Source of the DNA: Pseudescherichia vulneris NBRC 102420
GTDB taxonomy: Bacteria; Pseudomonadota; Gammaproteobacteria; Enterobacterales; Enterobacteriaceae
DNA: 64,000 nt
Direction of reading: 5' to 3'
NCBI RefSeq assembly: GCF_000759795.1
Contig: NZ_BBMZ01000007.1
Span: forward strand, 248,001-312,000
Numbering within the stretch: the first letter of the stretch is position 1; each line of letters opens with the position of its first letter. This document shows positions 1 to 9,024 of this stretch, piece after piece. Under the pieces are notes generated by a model. The model was not told the DNA's origin, searched no databases, and was given only the letters and a program-made list of their open reading frames with translations. A program made the translations under genes and the position numbers.

Positions 1-506
1 TGAGCGATGACAGTCTGATGGAAACGCCGCACCGTATCGCCAAAATGTACGTTGACGAGATCTTTTCCGGCCTCGACTACGCTAACTTCCCGAAGATCAC
101 CGTCATCGAGAATAAAATGAAGGTGGATGAGATGGTCACGGTGCGCGATATCACGCTGACCAGCACCTGCGAGCACCACTTCGTCACTATCGACGGCAAG
201 GCGACGGTAGCCTATATCCCGAAAGATGCGGTTATCGGTCTCTCGAAGATCAACCGTATCGTGCAGTTCTTTGCCCAGCGCCCGCAGGTACAGGAGCGTC
301 TGACGCAGCAGATCCTCATCGCGCTGCAAACGCTGCTGGGAACCAACAACGTGGCCGTCTCCATTGATGCGGTGCACTACTGCGTGAAAGCGCGCGGCAT
401 TCGTGATGCCACCAGCGCTACCACCACGACATCGCTGGGTGGGCTGTTTAAATCCAGCCAGAATACGCGTCAAGAGTTTCTGCGCGCCGTGCGTCACCAT
501 AACTGA
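1..506 (+). CDS. folE: GTP cyclohydrolase I (5'-truncated by window edge)
   Basis: GTP cyclohydrolase I converts GTP to 7,8-dihydroneopterin triphosphate, the first step of folate and pterin synthesis, as a cytoplasmic decamer. The frame is open from base 3 to the TGA-free edge, so about 55 N-terminal residues of the usual 222 lie outside the window. The visible part is almost identical to E. coli FolE. It keeps the zinc ligands of the TCEHHF motif (Cys and second His) and the Cys of HYCVKA. The gene ends at TGA 30 bases before yeiB, on the same strand, as in E. coli; no terminator lies between them, so cotranscription is likely. Confidence 0.98.
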   Translation, partial: SDDSLMETPHRIAKMYVDEIFSGLDYANFPKITVIENKMKVDEMVTVRDITLTSTCEHHFVTIDGKATVAYIPKDAVIGLSKINRIVQFFAQRPQVQERLTQQILIALQTLLGTNNVAVSIDAVHYCVKARGIRDATSATTTTSLGGLFKSSQNTRQEFLRAVRHHN

Positions 507-535
507 TCCCGTCAATGACGCGCAGAGGCGACGCC

Positions 536-1693
536 ATGGAACGAAATATTACGCTGGATTTCATTCGTGGCGTCGCTATCCTCGGTATTCTGCTGCTCAA
601 TATTAACGCCTTTGGCCTACCGAAGGCGGCCTACATCAACCCGGCCTGGTATGGTGACATTACGCTGCGCGATGCCTGGACCTGGGCCGTGCTTGACCTC
701 TTCGCTCAGGTGAAATTCCTGACGCTGTTTGCGCTGCTGTTTGGTGCGGGACTTCAGCTGCTGCTCTCCCGGGGCAAGCGCTGGATCCAGTCGCGGCTTA
801 CCCTGCTGGTGCTGCTGGGCTTTATTCACGGCCTGCTATTCTGGGATGGCGATATTCTGCTGGCCTACGGCCTGATGGGATTAATCAGCTGGCGGCTGGT
901 GCGCGACGCGCCGAGCATCAAAAGCCTGTTCAATACCGGCATTATGCTTTACCTCGTAGGCATCGCCGTGCTGCTGCTGCTGGGCTTTATCTCCGGTAAC
1001 CAGACCAGCCGCTCATGGATACCTGACGCGGCCAACCTTCAGTATGAGCAGTGGTGGAAGACCAACGGTGGCTATGAAGCCATCAGCAACCGAGCGGATA
1101 TGCTCTCTAACAGTCTGATTGCGCTGGGCGCGCAGTATGGCTGGCAGCTGGCGGGCATGATGCTGATGGGGGCATCGCTGATGCGCAGCGGCTGGTTAAA
1201 AGGGCAATTTAGCCTGCGTCACTACCGTAAAACCGGCGTGCTGCTGATCCTTGCCGGCATGGCGATCAACCTGCCGGCGATTGTTGCTCAGTGGCAGTTA
1301 GGGTGGTCGTATCGCTGGTGTGCCTTTTTCTTACAGGCACCGCGCGAGCTTAGCGCTCCGCTGCAAACCATCGGTTATGCAGCACTGGCCTATGGCTTCT
1401 GGTCGCAGATTTGCCGCTGGCGTATCGTGCTGGCGGTGGCCTGCGTCGGGCGGATGGCGCTGAGCAACTATCTGTTACAGACCCTGATCTGCACCACGCT
1501 CTTCTATCACCTCGGCCTGTTTATGCGTTTCGACCGCTTACAGCTGCTGGCCTTTGTTCCACCTATTTGGGCCGTGAATATACTCTTCTCCGTCATCTGG
1601 CTACGGCATTTCCGCCAGGGGCCGATGGAGTGGCTATGGCGTAAGCTAACCGCCCGTGCAGCAGGCGTTACACTCTCCCACACATCCAGATAA
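536..1693 (+). CDS. yeiB: Inner-membrane protein YeiB (DUF418 family)
   Basis: Polytopic inner-membrane protein of 385 residues, the same length as E. coli YeiB. The reading frame is open further upstream, but the start at 536 (MERNITLDF) matches E. coli and has an AGAGGCG ribosome-binding site 5 bases ahead. The family has an N-terminal DUF418-associated acyltransferase-like region followed by DUF418. About ten hydrophobic segments can be seen. The molecular function is not established. It follows folE by 29 bases and probably shares its transcript; galS lies downstream on the same strand. Confidence 0.93.
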   Translation: MERNITLDFIRGVAILGILLLNINAFGLPKAAYINPAWYGDITLRDAWTWAVLDLFAQVKFLTLFALLFGAGLQLLLSRGKRWIQSRLTLLVLLGFIHGLLFWDGDILLAYGLMGLISWRLVRDAPSIKSLFNTGIMLYLVGIAVLLLLGFISGNQTSRSWIPDAANLQYEQWWKTNGGYEAISNRADMLSNSLIALGAQYGWQLAGMMLMGASLMRSGWLKGQFSLRHYRKTGVLLILAGMAINLPAIVAQWQLGWSYRWCAFFLQAPRELSAPLQTIGYAALAYGFWSQICRWRIVLAVACVGRMALSNYLLQTLICTTLFYHLGLFMRFDRLQLLAFVPPIWAVNILFSVIWLRHFRQGPMEWLWRKLTARAAGVTLSHTSR

Positions 1694-1724
1694 CGATCTG
1701 GATCACAATCATTAACAAAACGGA

Positions 1725-1738
1725 TGTAACCGTTTTCA
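1725..1738. promoter_or_regulatory. Gal operator in front of galS (GalR/GalS site)
   Basis: The 14-base palindrome TGTAACCGTTTTCA fits the GalR/GalS operator pattern TGNAANCGNTTNCA at every fixed position. It lies 111 bases before the galS start, next to a CRP site. This supports galactose-responsive autoregulation of galS as known in E. coli. Confidence 0.88.
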
Positions 1739-1742
1739 GTGC

Positions 1743-1758
1743 TGTGACCTTCCTCACG
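1743..1758. promoter_or_regulatory. CRP site in front of galS
   Basis: TGTGA-N6-TCACG, nine of ten matches to the CRP consensus half-sites, placed 4 bases after the Gal operator. The same operator-CRP pairing occurs in front of mglB. Confidence 0.82.
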
Positions 1759-1848
1759 TAGTGCTGCCGCTCCCCCTGCCAGAATAGCGCTCTTGCTAAA
1801 TCCAGGGGGAAACTGTGAGCTGCTGCAATCTCAATCAGGAGGCCGGGC

Positions 1849-2874
1849 ATGATTACCATTCGTGACGTGGCGCGTCGTGCGGGCGTCTCCGTGGCGACGG
1901 TATCCCGTGTGCTCAACAACAGCGCGATGGTCAGCCCTGACACCCGCGAAGCGGTGATGAAAGCCGTGGCGCAGCTGGGGTATCGGCCCAACGCCAACGC
2001 CCAGGCGCTGGCGACCCAGGTCAGCGATACCATTGGCGTGGTGGTGATGGACGTCTCCGACGCCTTCTTTGGCGCGCTGGTCAAGGCGGTAGACACCGTG
2101 GCCCAGCAGCATCAGAAATACCTCCTGATTGGCAATAGCTACCATGAGGCGGAAAAGGAGCGTCACGCCATTGAGATCCTGATCCGCCAACGCTGTAACG
2201 CCCTGATTGTTCACTCTAAAGCATTAAGCGACGAGGAGCTGGCCGGTTTTATGGAGCAGATCCCCGGCATGGTGCTGATCAATCGGGTGGTGCCTGGCTA
2301 CGCCCACCGCTGCGTTGCGTTAGATAACGTCAGCGGGGCGGTGATGGCCACCCGAATGCTGCTCGCTCAAGGGCATCAGCGCGTGGGCTACCTTGGCTCC
2401 AGCCATCAGATAGAAGATAACGATCTGCGCCAGCAGGGCTGGCGGCAGGCGCTGGCGGAGCGGGACATCCACGCCCCGGAAGGCTGGGTAGGCGTCGGTG
2501 CACCGGATATGCAGGGCGGGGAGGCGGCCATGGTTGAGCTGCTGGGCCGTAATCTGCACCTCACTGCGGTCTTCGCCTATAACGACAGCATGGCCGCCGG
2601 AGCGCTGACGGCGCTGAAGGATAACGGCATTGCCGTACCGCAGCATCTGTCACTCATCGGTTTCGATGATATTCCCATTGCCCGCTATACCGATCCGCAG
2701 CTGACCACGGTGCGTTATCCCATTGCTTCAATGGCCCGGCTGGCGACGGAGCTGGCGTTACAGGGGGCAGCAGGGGCGCAGGATCTGGCCGCGACCCACT
2801 GCTTTATGCCGACCCTGGTACGCCGTCATTCGGTGGCGCAGCGGCAAACTGTGGCTCCGATCACTAACTTATAA
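1849..2874 (+). CDS. galS: Gal isorepressor GalS (LacI family)
   Basis: LacI/GalR-type repressor of 341 residues that controls the mgl operon and itself in response to D-galactose or D-fucose. The N-terminal helix-turn-helix and hinge cover about residues 2-58 ([20 protein letters not shown]); the rest is a periplasmic-binding-protein-like effector domain. It is a few residues shorter than E. coli GalS (346). The ATG at 1849 has AGGAGG just upstream. Position directly ahead of mglBAC and the Gal operators on both sides separate it from GalR. Confidence 0.95.
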   Translation: MITIRDVARRAGVSVATVSRVLNNSAMVSPDTREAVMKAVAQLGYRPNANAQALATQVSDTIGVVVMDVSDAFFGALVKAVDTVAQQHQKYLLIGNSYHEAEKERHAIEILIRQRCNALIVHSKALSDEELAGFMEQIPGMVLINRVVPGYAHRCVALDNVSGAVMATRMLLAQGHQRVGYLGSSHQIEDNDLRQQGWRQALAERDIHAPEGWVGVGAPDMQGGEAAMVELLGRNLHLTAVFAYNDSMAAGALTALKDNGIAVPQHLSLIGFDDIPIARYTDPQLTTVRYPIASMARLATELALQGAAGAQDLAATHCFMPTLVRRHSVAQRQTVAPITNL

Positions 2875-2884
2875 CATTGCTGCA

Positions 2885-2898
2885 TGTAACCGTTTTCA
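2885..2898. promoter_or_regulatory. Gal operator of the mgl promoter
   Basis: Same 14-base palindrome as at 1725-1738 (TGTAACCGTTTTCA), a perfect fit to TGNAANCGNTTNCA. It lies just upstream of the CRP site of mglB, the known arrangement for repression of mgl by GalS/GalR. Confidence 0.9.
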
Positions 2899-2901
2899 AT
2901 C

Positions 2902-2944
2902 TGTGAGTAAATTCACAGTATCTTAACAATGCGCTGACTATGAT
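2902..2944 (+). promoter_or_regulatory. CRP-dependent mglBAC promoter
   Basis: A perfect CRP consensus TGTGA-N6-TCACA spans 2902-2917 (centre 2909.5), and TATGAT at 2939-2944 serves as the -10 hexamer. A start near 2951 puts CRP at about -41.5, the class II activation geometry. This leaves a leader of about 200 bases before mglB with a CCGGAG ribosome-binding site. No other gene is seen in 2875-3156. Confidence 0.85.
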
Positions 2945-3156
2945 GTCAGCGTTCCAGAGCCTGAAACATTATGTAATACAGGCCGTTCGGTCAGGCATGA
3001 TGCTTCGCACGGGACAATCAATAAAGCTTTTCTGGAGCGTTACCGTACACGGAAGACCCAATTTTTAGAGTGACCTTCGGCGACAGTAACGTTTCACTAT
3101 TCTGCTGCCCGCCGATCTTTATTCACAAGAACTACCCTGCATAAACCGGAGATACC

Positions 3157-4155
3157 ATGAATAAGAAGGTTTTAACTCTGTCTGCCGTAATGGCAAGCAT
3201 GCTTTTTGGCGCGGCAGCACATGCGGCAGATACCCGTATTGGCGTGACCATTTATAAATATGACGACAACTTTATGTCGGTTGTGCGTAAAGCAATTGAG
3301 AAAGATGCGAAAGAGACGCCGGACGTTCAGCTGCTGATGAACGACTCGCAGAACGACCAGTCAAAACAGAATGACCAGATCGACGTTCTGCTGGCAAAAG
3401 GCGTTAAAGCGCTGGCGATTAACCTGGTTGACCCGGCAGCCGCAGGTACGGTTATCGAGAAAGCGCGCGGCCAGAACGTGCCGATTGTCTTCTTCAACAA
3501 AGAGCCTTCCCGCAAAGCGCTGGATAGCTACGATAAAGCCTATTATGTCGGTACCGACTCAAAAGAGTCCGGCATCATCCAGGGCGATCTGATCGCTAAG
3601 CACTGGGCGGCGAACCCGACATGGGATCTGAACAAAGATGGCCAGATTCAGTTCGTACTGCTGAAAGGCGAGCCGGGCCACCCGGATGCTGAAGCGCGTA
3701 CCACCTACGTGATCAAAGAGCTGAATGACAAGGGTGTGAAAACCCAGCAGCTGCAGCTGGATACCGCCATGTGGGATACCGCTATGGCGAAAGATAAGAT
3801 GGATGCATGGCTCTCTGGCCCGAACGCCAACAAAATCGAAGTGGTTATTGCCAACAACGATGCGATGGCAATGGGTGCGGTAGAAGCCCTGAAGGCACAC
3901 AACAAATCCTCTATTCCGGTATTCGGCGTTGACGCCCTGCCAGAAGCGCTGGCGCTGGTTAAATCTGGTGCGCTGGCCGGTACCGTTCTGAACGATGCCA
4001 ACAACCAGGCGAAAGCCACCTTTGATCTGGCGAAAAACCTTGCCGACGGCAAAGGCGCGGCTGACGGCACTAACTGGAAGCTGGAACAGAAAATCGTCCG
4101 TATCCCATACGTTGGCGTGGATAAAGAGAACCTCTCTGAGTTCAGCAATAAATAA
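3157..4155 (+). CDS. mglB: D-galactose/methyl-galactoside-binding periplasmic protein MglB
   Basis: Periplasmic receptor of the high-affinity Mgl importer that also hands galactose and glucose to the chemoreceptor Trg. It has 332 residues, the length of E. coli MglB. The first 23 residues form a Sec signal peptide ending AHA, followed by mature [14 protein letters not shown]. It belongs to the type I sugar-binding family. First gene of mglBAC; its expression should exceed mglA and mglC because a hairpin follows the gene. Confidence 0.98.
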   Translation: MNKKVLTLSAVMASMLFGAAAHAADTRIGVTIYKYDDNFMSVVRKAIEKDAKETPDVQLLMNDSQNDQSKQNDQIDVLLAKGVKALAINLVDPAAAGTVIEKARGQNVPIVFFNKEPSRKALDSYDKAYYVGTDSKESGIIQGDLIAKHWAANPTWDLNKDGQIQFVLLKGEPGHPDAEARTTYVIKELNDKGVKTQQLQLDTAMWDTAMAKDKMDAWLSGPNANKIEVVIANNDAMAMGAVEALKAHNKSSIPVFGVDALPEALALVKSGALAGTVLNDANNQAKATFDLAKNLADGKGAADGTNWKLEQKIVRIPYVGVDKENLSEFSNK

Positions 4156-4175
4156 TTCATTGTTCTGCTTTCACT

Positions 4176-4195
4176 GGGCGCATCTTGATGCGCCC
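4176..4195 (+). other. Hairpin between mglB and mglA
   Basis: GGGCGCATC and GATGCGCCC form a 9-base-pair perfect stem with almost no spacer. It sits between mglB and mglA. No strong T-tract follows, so it more likely protects the mglB 3' end from nucleases or only partly terminates. This would fit the excess of binding protein over membrane components usual in such operons. Confidence 0.6.
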
Positions 4196-4233
4196 TTTTA
4201 TAACGCGATGTGCGAGGCCAACAAGGTATAATT

Positions 4234-5754
4234 ATGGTCAGCGATACTACTCAGTCGTCAGGTGAATTCTTGTTGGAAATGAGCGGCATCAACAAGTCAT
4301 TTCCCGGCGTTAAGGCACTCGATAACGTTAATTTAAAAGTGCGTCCGCACTCTATTCACGCCCTGATGGGTGAAAACGGCGCAGGAAAATCAACGTTATT
4401 AAAATGCCTTTTTGGGATCTATCAAAAAGATTCCGGCAGCATTCTATTCCAGGGTAAAGAGATCGATTTTCATTCGACCAAAGAGGCGTTGGAAAACGGG
4501 ATATCTATGGTGCATCAGGAGCTTAATCTGGTGCTGCAGCGGTCGGTGATGGACAACATGTGGCTGGGGCGTTACCCCACCAAAGGCGTGTTTGTCGATC
4601 AGGATAAAATGTACCGCGATACGAAAGCCATTTTCGACGAGCTGGATATCGATATCGATCCGCGCGCCCGCGTGGGAACCCTCTCCGTTTCGCAAATGCA
4701 GATGATCGAGATTGCGAAGGCGTTCTCCTACGATGCCAAAATCGTCATTATGGATGAGCCGACCTCGTCGCTGACCGAAAAAGAGGTTAATCATCTATTT
4801 AAAATTATCCGCAAGCTGAAAGAGCGCGGCTGCGGTATCGTCTATATCTCGCACAAGATGGAGGAGATCTTCCAGCTTTGCGACGAAATTACCATCCTGC
4901 GCGACGGCCAGTGGATCGCCACCCAGCCGCTGGAAGGGTTGGATATGGACAAAATCATCGCCATGATGGTAGGGCGCTCGCTGAACCAGCGCTTCCCGGA
5001 CAAGCAGAACAAGCCGGGTGAGGTCATTATGGAGGTGCGTAATCTGACCTCTCTGCGCCAGCCCTCTATTCGTGACGTCTCCTTCGACCTGCACAAGGGT
5101 GAGATCCTCGGCATTGCCGGGCTGGTCGGGGCGAAGCGTACCGATATCGTGGAGACGCTGTTTGGCATCCGCGAAAAATCAGGCGGCACCATCACCCTGC
5201 ACGGTAAAACCATTAATAACCACACCGCCCATGAAGCCATTAACAACGGCTTTGCGCTGGTGACCGAAGAGCGTCGCTCAACGGGGATCTACGCCTATCT
5301 GGATATCGGTTTTAACTCGCTTATCTCCAACATCCAGAACTACAAAAACAAAGTCGGCCTGCTGGATAACAGCCGGATGAAGAGCGACACCCAGTGGGTC
5401 ATCGACTCGATGCGCGTGAAAACGCCGGGCCACCGCACGCAGATCGGCTCTCTCTCTGGCGGCAACCAGCAGAAGGTCATTATCGGCCGCTGGCTGCTCA
5501 CCCAGCCGGAGATCCTGATGCTGGATGAGCCAACGCGCGGTATCGACGTAGGGGCAAAATTTGAGATCTACCAGCTGATCGCTGAGCTGGCGAAGAAAGA
5601 GAAGGGGATCATTATCATCTCCTCTGAAATGCCAGAGCTGCTGGGCATTACCGACCGTATTTTGGTTATGAGCAATGGCCTCGTTGCCGGAATTGTTGAC
5701 ACTAAAACGACAACGCAAAACGAAATTTTACGTCTTGCGTCTTTGCACCTTTAA
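4234..5754 (+). CDS. mglA: Galactose/methyl-galactoside ABC importer ATPase MglA
   Basis: Two-domain cytoplasmic ATPase, 506 residues, that powers galactose uptake with MglB and MglC. The first domain has a Walker A motif (GENGAGKST, residues 47-55), signature [11 protein letters not shown] and Walker [12 protein letters not shown]. In the second domain the Walker A is degenerate (GLVGAKRT), while signature LSGGNQQKV and Walker [13 protein letters not shown] are kept. This asymmetry is typical of sugar importers of this class. The start at ATG 4234 gives the E. coli length; an upstream in-frame GTG at 4210 would add eight residues with no support. Confidence 0.97.
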   Translation: MVSDTTQSSGEFLLEMSGINKSFPGVKALDNVNLKVRPHSIHALMGENGAGKSTLLKCLFGIYQKDSGSILFQGKEIDFHSTKEALENGISMVHQELNLVLQRSVMDNMWLGRYPTKGVFVDQDKMYRDTKAIFDELDIDIDPRARVGTLSVSQMQMIEIAKAFSYDAKIVIMDEPTSSLTEKEVNHLFKIIRKLKERGCGIVYISHKMEEIFQLCDEITILRDGQWIATQPLEGLDMDKIIAMMVGRSLNQRFPDKQNKPGEVIMEVRNLTSLRQPSIRDVSFDLHKGEILGIAGLVGAKRTDIVETLFGIREKSGGTITLHGKTINNHTAHEAINNGFALVTEERRSTGIYAYLDIGFNSLISNIQNYKNKVGLLDNSRMKSDTQWVIDSMRVKTPGHRTQIGSLSGGNQQKVIIGRWLLTQPEILMLDEPTRGIDVGAKFEIYQLIAELAKKEKGIIIISSEMPELLGITDRILVMSNGLVAGIVDTKTTTQNEILRLASLHL

Positions 5755-5769
5755 GATCAGGGGCTTCAC

Positions 5770-6780
5770 ATGAGTGCGTTAGATAAAAAGAGTTTTCTCA
5801 CTTACCTGAAAGAGGGCGGTCTGTACGTCGTTCTTTTGGTGTTGCTGGCCATTATTATTTTCCAGGATCCGACGTTCCTGAGCCTGCTTAACCTCAGTAA
5901 CATTCTCACCCAGTCTTCGGTGCGTATTATTATCGCGCTGGGCGTAGCGGGGCTGATTGTCACCCAGGGGACCGACCTCTCTGCCGGACGTCAGGTTGGC
6001 CTGGCGGCGGTCGTCGCGGCAACGCTGCTCCAGTCAATGGAGAACGCCAACAAGGTGTTCCCGGAGATGGCGACCATGCCGATTATCGCGGTTATCGCTA
6101 TCGTCTGTGTGATTGGCGCGGTCATTGGCCTGGTGAACGGGATTATCATTGCCTACCTGAACGTGACGCCGTTTATCACCACCCTGGGTACAATGATCAT
6201 CGTCTACGGTATCAACTCCCTCTACTATGATTTCGTGGGCGCATCGCCAATCTCTGGCTTCGACAGCGGCTTCTCTACCTTTACCCAAGGGTTTGTGGCG
6301 CTGGGCAGTTTCCGCCTCTCGTATATCACCTTCTACGCACTGATCGCCGTGGCCTTTGTCTGGATCCTGTGGAACAAGACGCGCTTTGGTAAAAATATCT
6401 TCGCTATCGGCGGCAACCCGGAAGCGGCTAAGGTCTCTGGCGTAAACGTGGCGCTGAACCTGCTGATGATCTATGCCCTGTCCGGCGTCTTCTATGCCTT
6501 TGGCGGGATGCTGGAAGCGGGCCGTATCGGCTCTGCGACCAACAACCTCGGCTTTATGTACGAGCTGGACGCCATCGCTGCCTGCGTAGTAGGCGGGGTT
6601 TCCTTCAGCGGCGGCGTGGGTACGGTACTTGGAGTAGTGACCGGGGTCATCATCTTTACCGTAATCAACTACGGTCTGACCTATATCGGCGTTAACCCAT
6701 ACTGGCAGTACATCATCAAGGGCGGCATCATTATCTTCGCTGTGGCGCTGGACTCGCTGAAGTACGCACGCAAAAAATAA
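5770..6780 (+). CDS. mglC: Galactose/methyl-galactoside ABC importer permease MglC
   Basis: Inner-membrane channel of the Mgl importer, 336 residues and nearly identical to E. coli MglC. Eight or more hydrophobic segments are visible, together with the conserved cytoplasmic loop GGNPEAAKVSGVNV of the BPD_transp_2 family. It starts 15 bases after mglA, ahead of a strong terminator, as the last gene of the operon. Confidence 0.97.
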   Translation: MSALDKKSFLTYLKEGGLYVVLLVLLAIIIFQDPTFLSLLNLSNILTQSSVRIIIALGVAGLIVTQGTDLSAGRQVGLAAVVAATLLQSMENANKVFPEMATMPIIAVIAIVCVIGAVIGLVNGIIIAYLNVTPFITTLGTMIIVYGINSLYYDFVGASPISGFDSGFSTFTQGFVALGSFRLSYITFYALIAVAFVWILWNKTRFGKNIFAIGGNPEAAKVSGVNVALNLLMIYALSGVFYAFGGMLEAGRIGSATNNLGFMYELDAIAACVVGGVSFSGGVGTVLGVVTGVIIFTVINYGLTYIGVNPYWQYIIKGGIIIFAVALDSLKYARKK

Positions 6781-6806
6781 CCATACTGTTTCAGTTAGTT
6801 ATCAAG

Positions 6807-6831
6807 GCCCGCCGCTCCGGCGGGCTTTTTT
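6807..6831 (+). terminator. Rho-independent terminator of mglBAC
   Basis: GCCCGCCG-CTC-CGGCGGGC, an 8-base-pair GC stem followed by a run of T, 26 bases after the mglC stop. The rest of the stretch to 7104 is AT-rich with no gene that I can support; it must hold the promoter of the yciG-like gene but I cannot place it firmly. Confidence 0.9.
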
Positions 6832-7104
6832 ATTACCGTTTATTTATGGAAAGACATATTTTGCAATATTTAGCGTCAACGATATATTTGCCGCTTCGCT
6901 TACGTAATATATTTCCTATCTACTTGATTTCACGTTATAAGGAAAAATTATTGCTCTCAGAATGCTCCTGGTATGCTTCGCTGTTGATATTTCCTTGAGT
7001 TTTTGACTTGAAGGCGGGGGAATTATGGCTAAAGTTAAACATGCCTGACGGGGGAATAACTTCCCTCTATTTTTAACCAAAACTGTATGTGGAAGGAGTA
7101 TATT

Positions 7105-7284
7105 ATGGCCCAACAACATCGTGGCGGTTCAGGAAACTTTGCAGAAGATAAACAGCGTGCATCTGAAGCAGGCCGTAAAGGCGGGCAGCAGAGCGGCGGG
7201 AACTTTAAAAACGACCCGCAGCGCGCATCTGAAGCAGGTAAGAAAGGCGGACAAAACAGTCACAGCGGCGGTCGTTCCTCCTGA
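7105..7284 (+). CDS. YciG-like KGG-repeat stress protein
   Basis: Small hydrophilic protein of 59 residues with two copies of the KGG / con-10 stress motif (RASEAGRKGG and RASEAGKKGG). It resembles E. coli YciG in sequence and length. The family is linked to general stress and RpoS-dependent expression; its biochemical role is unclear, although YciG is reported to affect motility in E. coli. The ATG at 7105 has a strong GGAAGGAG site; an in-frame ATG at 7087 would place that site inside the gene. A yciF-like gene follows, as in the E. coli yciGFE operon, which is elsewhere on that chromosome. Confidence 0.88.
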   Translation: MAQQHRGGSGNFAEDKQRASEAGRKGGQQSGGNFKNDPQRASEAGKKGGQNSHSGGRSS

Positions 7285-7294
7285 CCGTAGCGGA

Positions 7295-7383
7295 GATATA
7301 TCTTATTTAATTAATTAATTCTGATTAAATAGATATATATTGACTGTCGGTGGCAATCCTGTAATTACCTTTACAGGATTGCC
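7295..7383 (+). other. Two consecutive hairpins between the yciG- and yciF-like genes
   Basis: First, an AT-rich inverted repeat: about 16 bases at 7296-7311 against 7325-7339, with one bulge. Second, a perfect 13-base-pair stem GGCAATCCTGTAA (7352-7364) and its complement (7371-7383) with a 6-base loop. Neither is followed by a T-run, so they look like RNA processing or stability elements, or a post-transcriptional control site, rather than a simple terminator. Confidence 0.65.
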
Positions 7384-7429
7384 ACGCTTAATTAAGGACC
7401 CATCCCGGCGATCTAAAGAGGAATTAATT

Positions 7430-7909
7430 ATGCCAGCGGTAAAAACACTTGAAGATCTCTTTATTCATGAACTGTCAGACATATACAGCGCCGAGAAACA
7501 AATAGCGCGTGCACTGCCAAAAATGGCCCGTGCAGCGACCTCAGAACAATTGGTTACCGCGTTTGAAACCCATCTTGAAGAAACCCGCGGACAGATCGAA
7601 CGAATCGACCAGATTGTTGAAGTCACCGAAGGCCTACGTATTCGCCGTATGAAGTGCCACGCCCTTGAGGGGCTGGTGGAAGAGGCTCAGGAGATCATCG
7701 ATTCCGTTCAAGCAGGCGAACTGCGTGATGAGGGCCTAATTGGTGCGGCGCAAAAAGTCGAGCACTACGAGATTGCCTCTTACGGTACGCTGCGTACTCT
7801 GGCCCTGAAGCTAGGCTACAAAGAAGCGGCTAAGCTGCTGGAAGAGACGCTGAACGAAGAGAAACAGACCGACGTAAAACTCACCGGTATTGCCGAAGGC
7901 AAAAAATAA
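7430..7909 (+). CDS. YciF-like ferritin-superfamily stress protein (DUF892)
   Basis: All-helical protein of 159 residues of the YciF/DUF892 family (PF05974), which adopts a ferritin-like four-helix bundle. The start at 7430 (MPAVKTLEDLFIHEL) has AGAGGAA upstream and matches the family N-terminus, so the longer open frame from 7340 is not used. Acidic and histidine residues (E in LFIHELSDIYSAEKQ, HYEIASYG) fit a di-metal site, but activity is unproven. It lies between the yciG-like gene and a tiny ORF, 9 bases away, and is probably cotranscribed with both. Confidence 0.9.
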   Translation: MPAVKTLEDLFIHELSDIYSAEKQIARALPKMARAATSEQLVTAFETHLEETRGQIERIDQIVEVTEGLRIRRMKCHALEGLVEEAQEIIDSVQAGELRDEGLIGAAQKVEHYEIASYGTLRTLALKLGYKEAAKLLEETLNEEKQTDVKLTGIAEGKK

Positions 7910-7918
7910 GGAGGCGCT

Positions 7919-8005
7919 ATGCGTACTAACTACTCCCTGAACGTTGAAAAAGACGATCCTTCCGAGTCGCCGGAGTCGGGCGATAAAAAGCCTGAGAAAA
8001 AGTAG
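7919..8005 (+). CDS. 28-residue charged ORF after the yciF-like gene
   Basis: ATG 7919 to TAG 8005 encodes MRTNYSLNVEKDDPSESPES followed by GDKKPEKK. It begins 9 bases after the yciF-like stop with an ideal AAGGAGGCGCT ribosome-binding site (7907-7916 region), which is why I list it. The product is small, hydrophilic and probably disordered. The end of the frame overlaps one arm of an inverted repeat (7988-7996 with 8006-8014). No function is recognised. Confidence 0.5.
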   Translation: MRTNYSLNVEKDDPSESPESGDKKPEKK

Positions 8006-8020
8006 CTCAGGCTTGAAGAG

Positions 8021-8049
8021 AACCGGTCAGCTATGCTGGCCGGTTTTTA
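8021..8049. terminator. Terminator between the stress operon and the converging membrane operon
   Basis: AACCGG-T-CAGC / GCTG-G-CCGGTT forms a stem with loop TAT followed by TTTTTATTTT on the plus strand. The converging minus-strand gene ends at 8061, so the element closes the plus-strand stress operon; it is too GC-flanked on the other side to be clearly bidirectional. Confidence 0.8.
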
Positions 8050-8060
8050 TTTTGTCATTG

Positions 8061-8828
8061 CTACGCCTGCGGCTCTTCTTTAATACCCATCGCCATGACC
8101 TGTGCCGGATCGAATAGCGACAGACTCTCCACCTCATCGAGCAGGATCACCTTACGGAAATCCAGGGCCGACTGCGGCTCGGTATCGAGGTTAATATCGT
8201 GCTTGGCATACCAGGCGCTGTAGTTATTCTCAATATTTAGCTGGTGGGAGTGGCGATCCCGGTGGCCGCTGAGCATGGGGATCAGCTCAATATTTCTTAC
8301 CTCGGTATCGTCAAGCGTAGCGCCGTGGATCATGCCGATATAGACCCGCTGCGACTTCAGGGTGATCCACGCCAGCTGGCCTGTCTCCATACACTGGTAG
8401 AGCAGCCCCTCCACGCCGTTGCCCCGCGTGAGAAACTTATACAGCTGGCGACGACCGTTGCCGTCGAGACGGGCGCTGCCTGCCCAGTTAGAGCGGTAGA
8501 GGCAGAACAGGGTTGCAAAGGCGAGCATGATCACCACCGGCGCCTGAATGCCAAGGAAGCTCCAGTTCATAAAGGTCACCTGGAGACGGTGCTCTTCTGG
8601 ACCAAACCACTGCGGTAGCGCATCCATGCCCATCGATGAAAACAGCAGCAGCAGCCACACCAGGGCGGTAGCAATGATCCCCTGTAGCATAAAGATGCAG
8701 CCGTAAAGGGCGACCAAAAAGTAGACGTCCCAGCCAAAGGAGCGCCGCAGTTTAAAGCGGGTAGAGAGATCGCGGCTGGTGTACCAGTAGCCGGAAACCA
8801 TCAACACCATAAATATTGCTGTCGCCAT
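8061..8828 (-). CDS. Membrane protein of unknown function (255 aa)
   Basis: I do not recognise this protein. It has a hydrophobic N-terminus (about residues 2-16), one or two helices at about 35-65 and another at about 88-113. A soluble C-terminal half of about 140 residues follows, rich in charged residues and probably cytoplasmic (for example MLSGHRDRHSHQLNIENN and ALDFRKVILLDEVESLSLF). It starts one base after the stop of the small gene at 8830-9024 (TAA-A-ATG), so the pair is translationally coupled. It sits in the accessory block between mglC and sanA. Confidence 0.78.
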   Translation of the reverse strand: MATAIFMVLMVSGYWYTSRDLSTRFKLRRSFGWDVYFLVALYGCIFMLQGIIATALVWLLLLFSSMGMDALPQWFGPEEHRLQVTFMNWSFLGIQAPVVIMLAFATLFCLYRSNWAGSARLDGNGRRQLYKFLTRGNGVEGLLYQCMETGQLAWITLKSQRVYIGMIHGATLDDTEVRNIELIPMLSGHRDRHSHQLNIENNYSAWYAKHDINLDTEPQSALDFRKVILLDEVESLSLFDPAQVMAMGIKEEPQA

Positions 8829-8829
8829 T

Positions 8830-9024
8830 TTATGCCCTCTTTAGTGCATCAACATGGCGGATAAAATCCTCCTTCACGGCCTGGCTGCGTACGTTAACCC
8901 GCGCTCTGCCGTCCTCATCAATAATGATCCGCTCCCCGTCGTCGATGGATTCCTGAACGTCGCGGTGATCGGTTACCTGAAGTAGCTTTTCCGGACTGGT
9001 AAATAGATAGCGTAGAATTCTCAC
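8830..9024 (-). CDS. Small protein of unknown function, first gene of a two-gene operon
   Basis: About 64 residues with a short amphipathic or hydrophobic N-terminus (MRILRYLFTSPEKLLQV) and an acidic body (DDGERIIIDEDGRARVNV). Start choice: a GTG at 9033 directly abuts the AGGAGG Shine-Dalgarno with no spacer, so the next GTG at 9024, nine bases away from it, is the better start. The stop is one base from the ATG of the 255-residue membrane protein. The function is unknown; the tight pairing suggests a joint role. Confidence 0.68.
   Translation of the reverse strand: MRILRYLFTSPEKLLQVTDHRDVQESIDDGERIIIDEDGRARVNVRSQAVKEDFIRHVDALKRA

Noticed and set aside
7340-7429. N-terminal extension of the yciF-like gene
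   Set aside because: It runs through the perfect hairpin at 7352-7383, and the family start with its own ribosome-binding site is at 7430.
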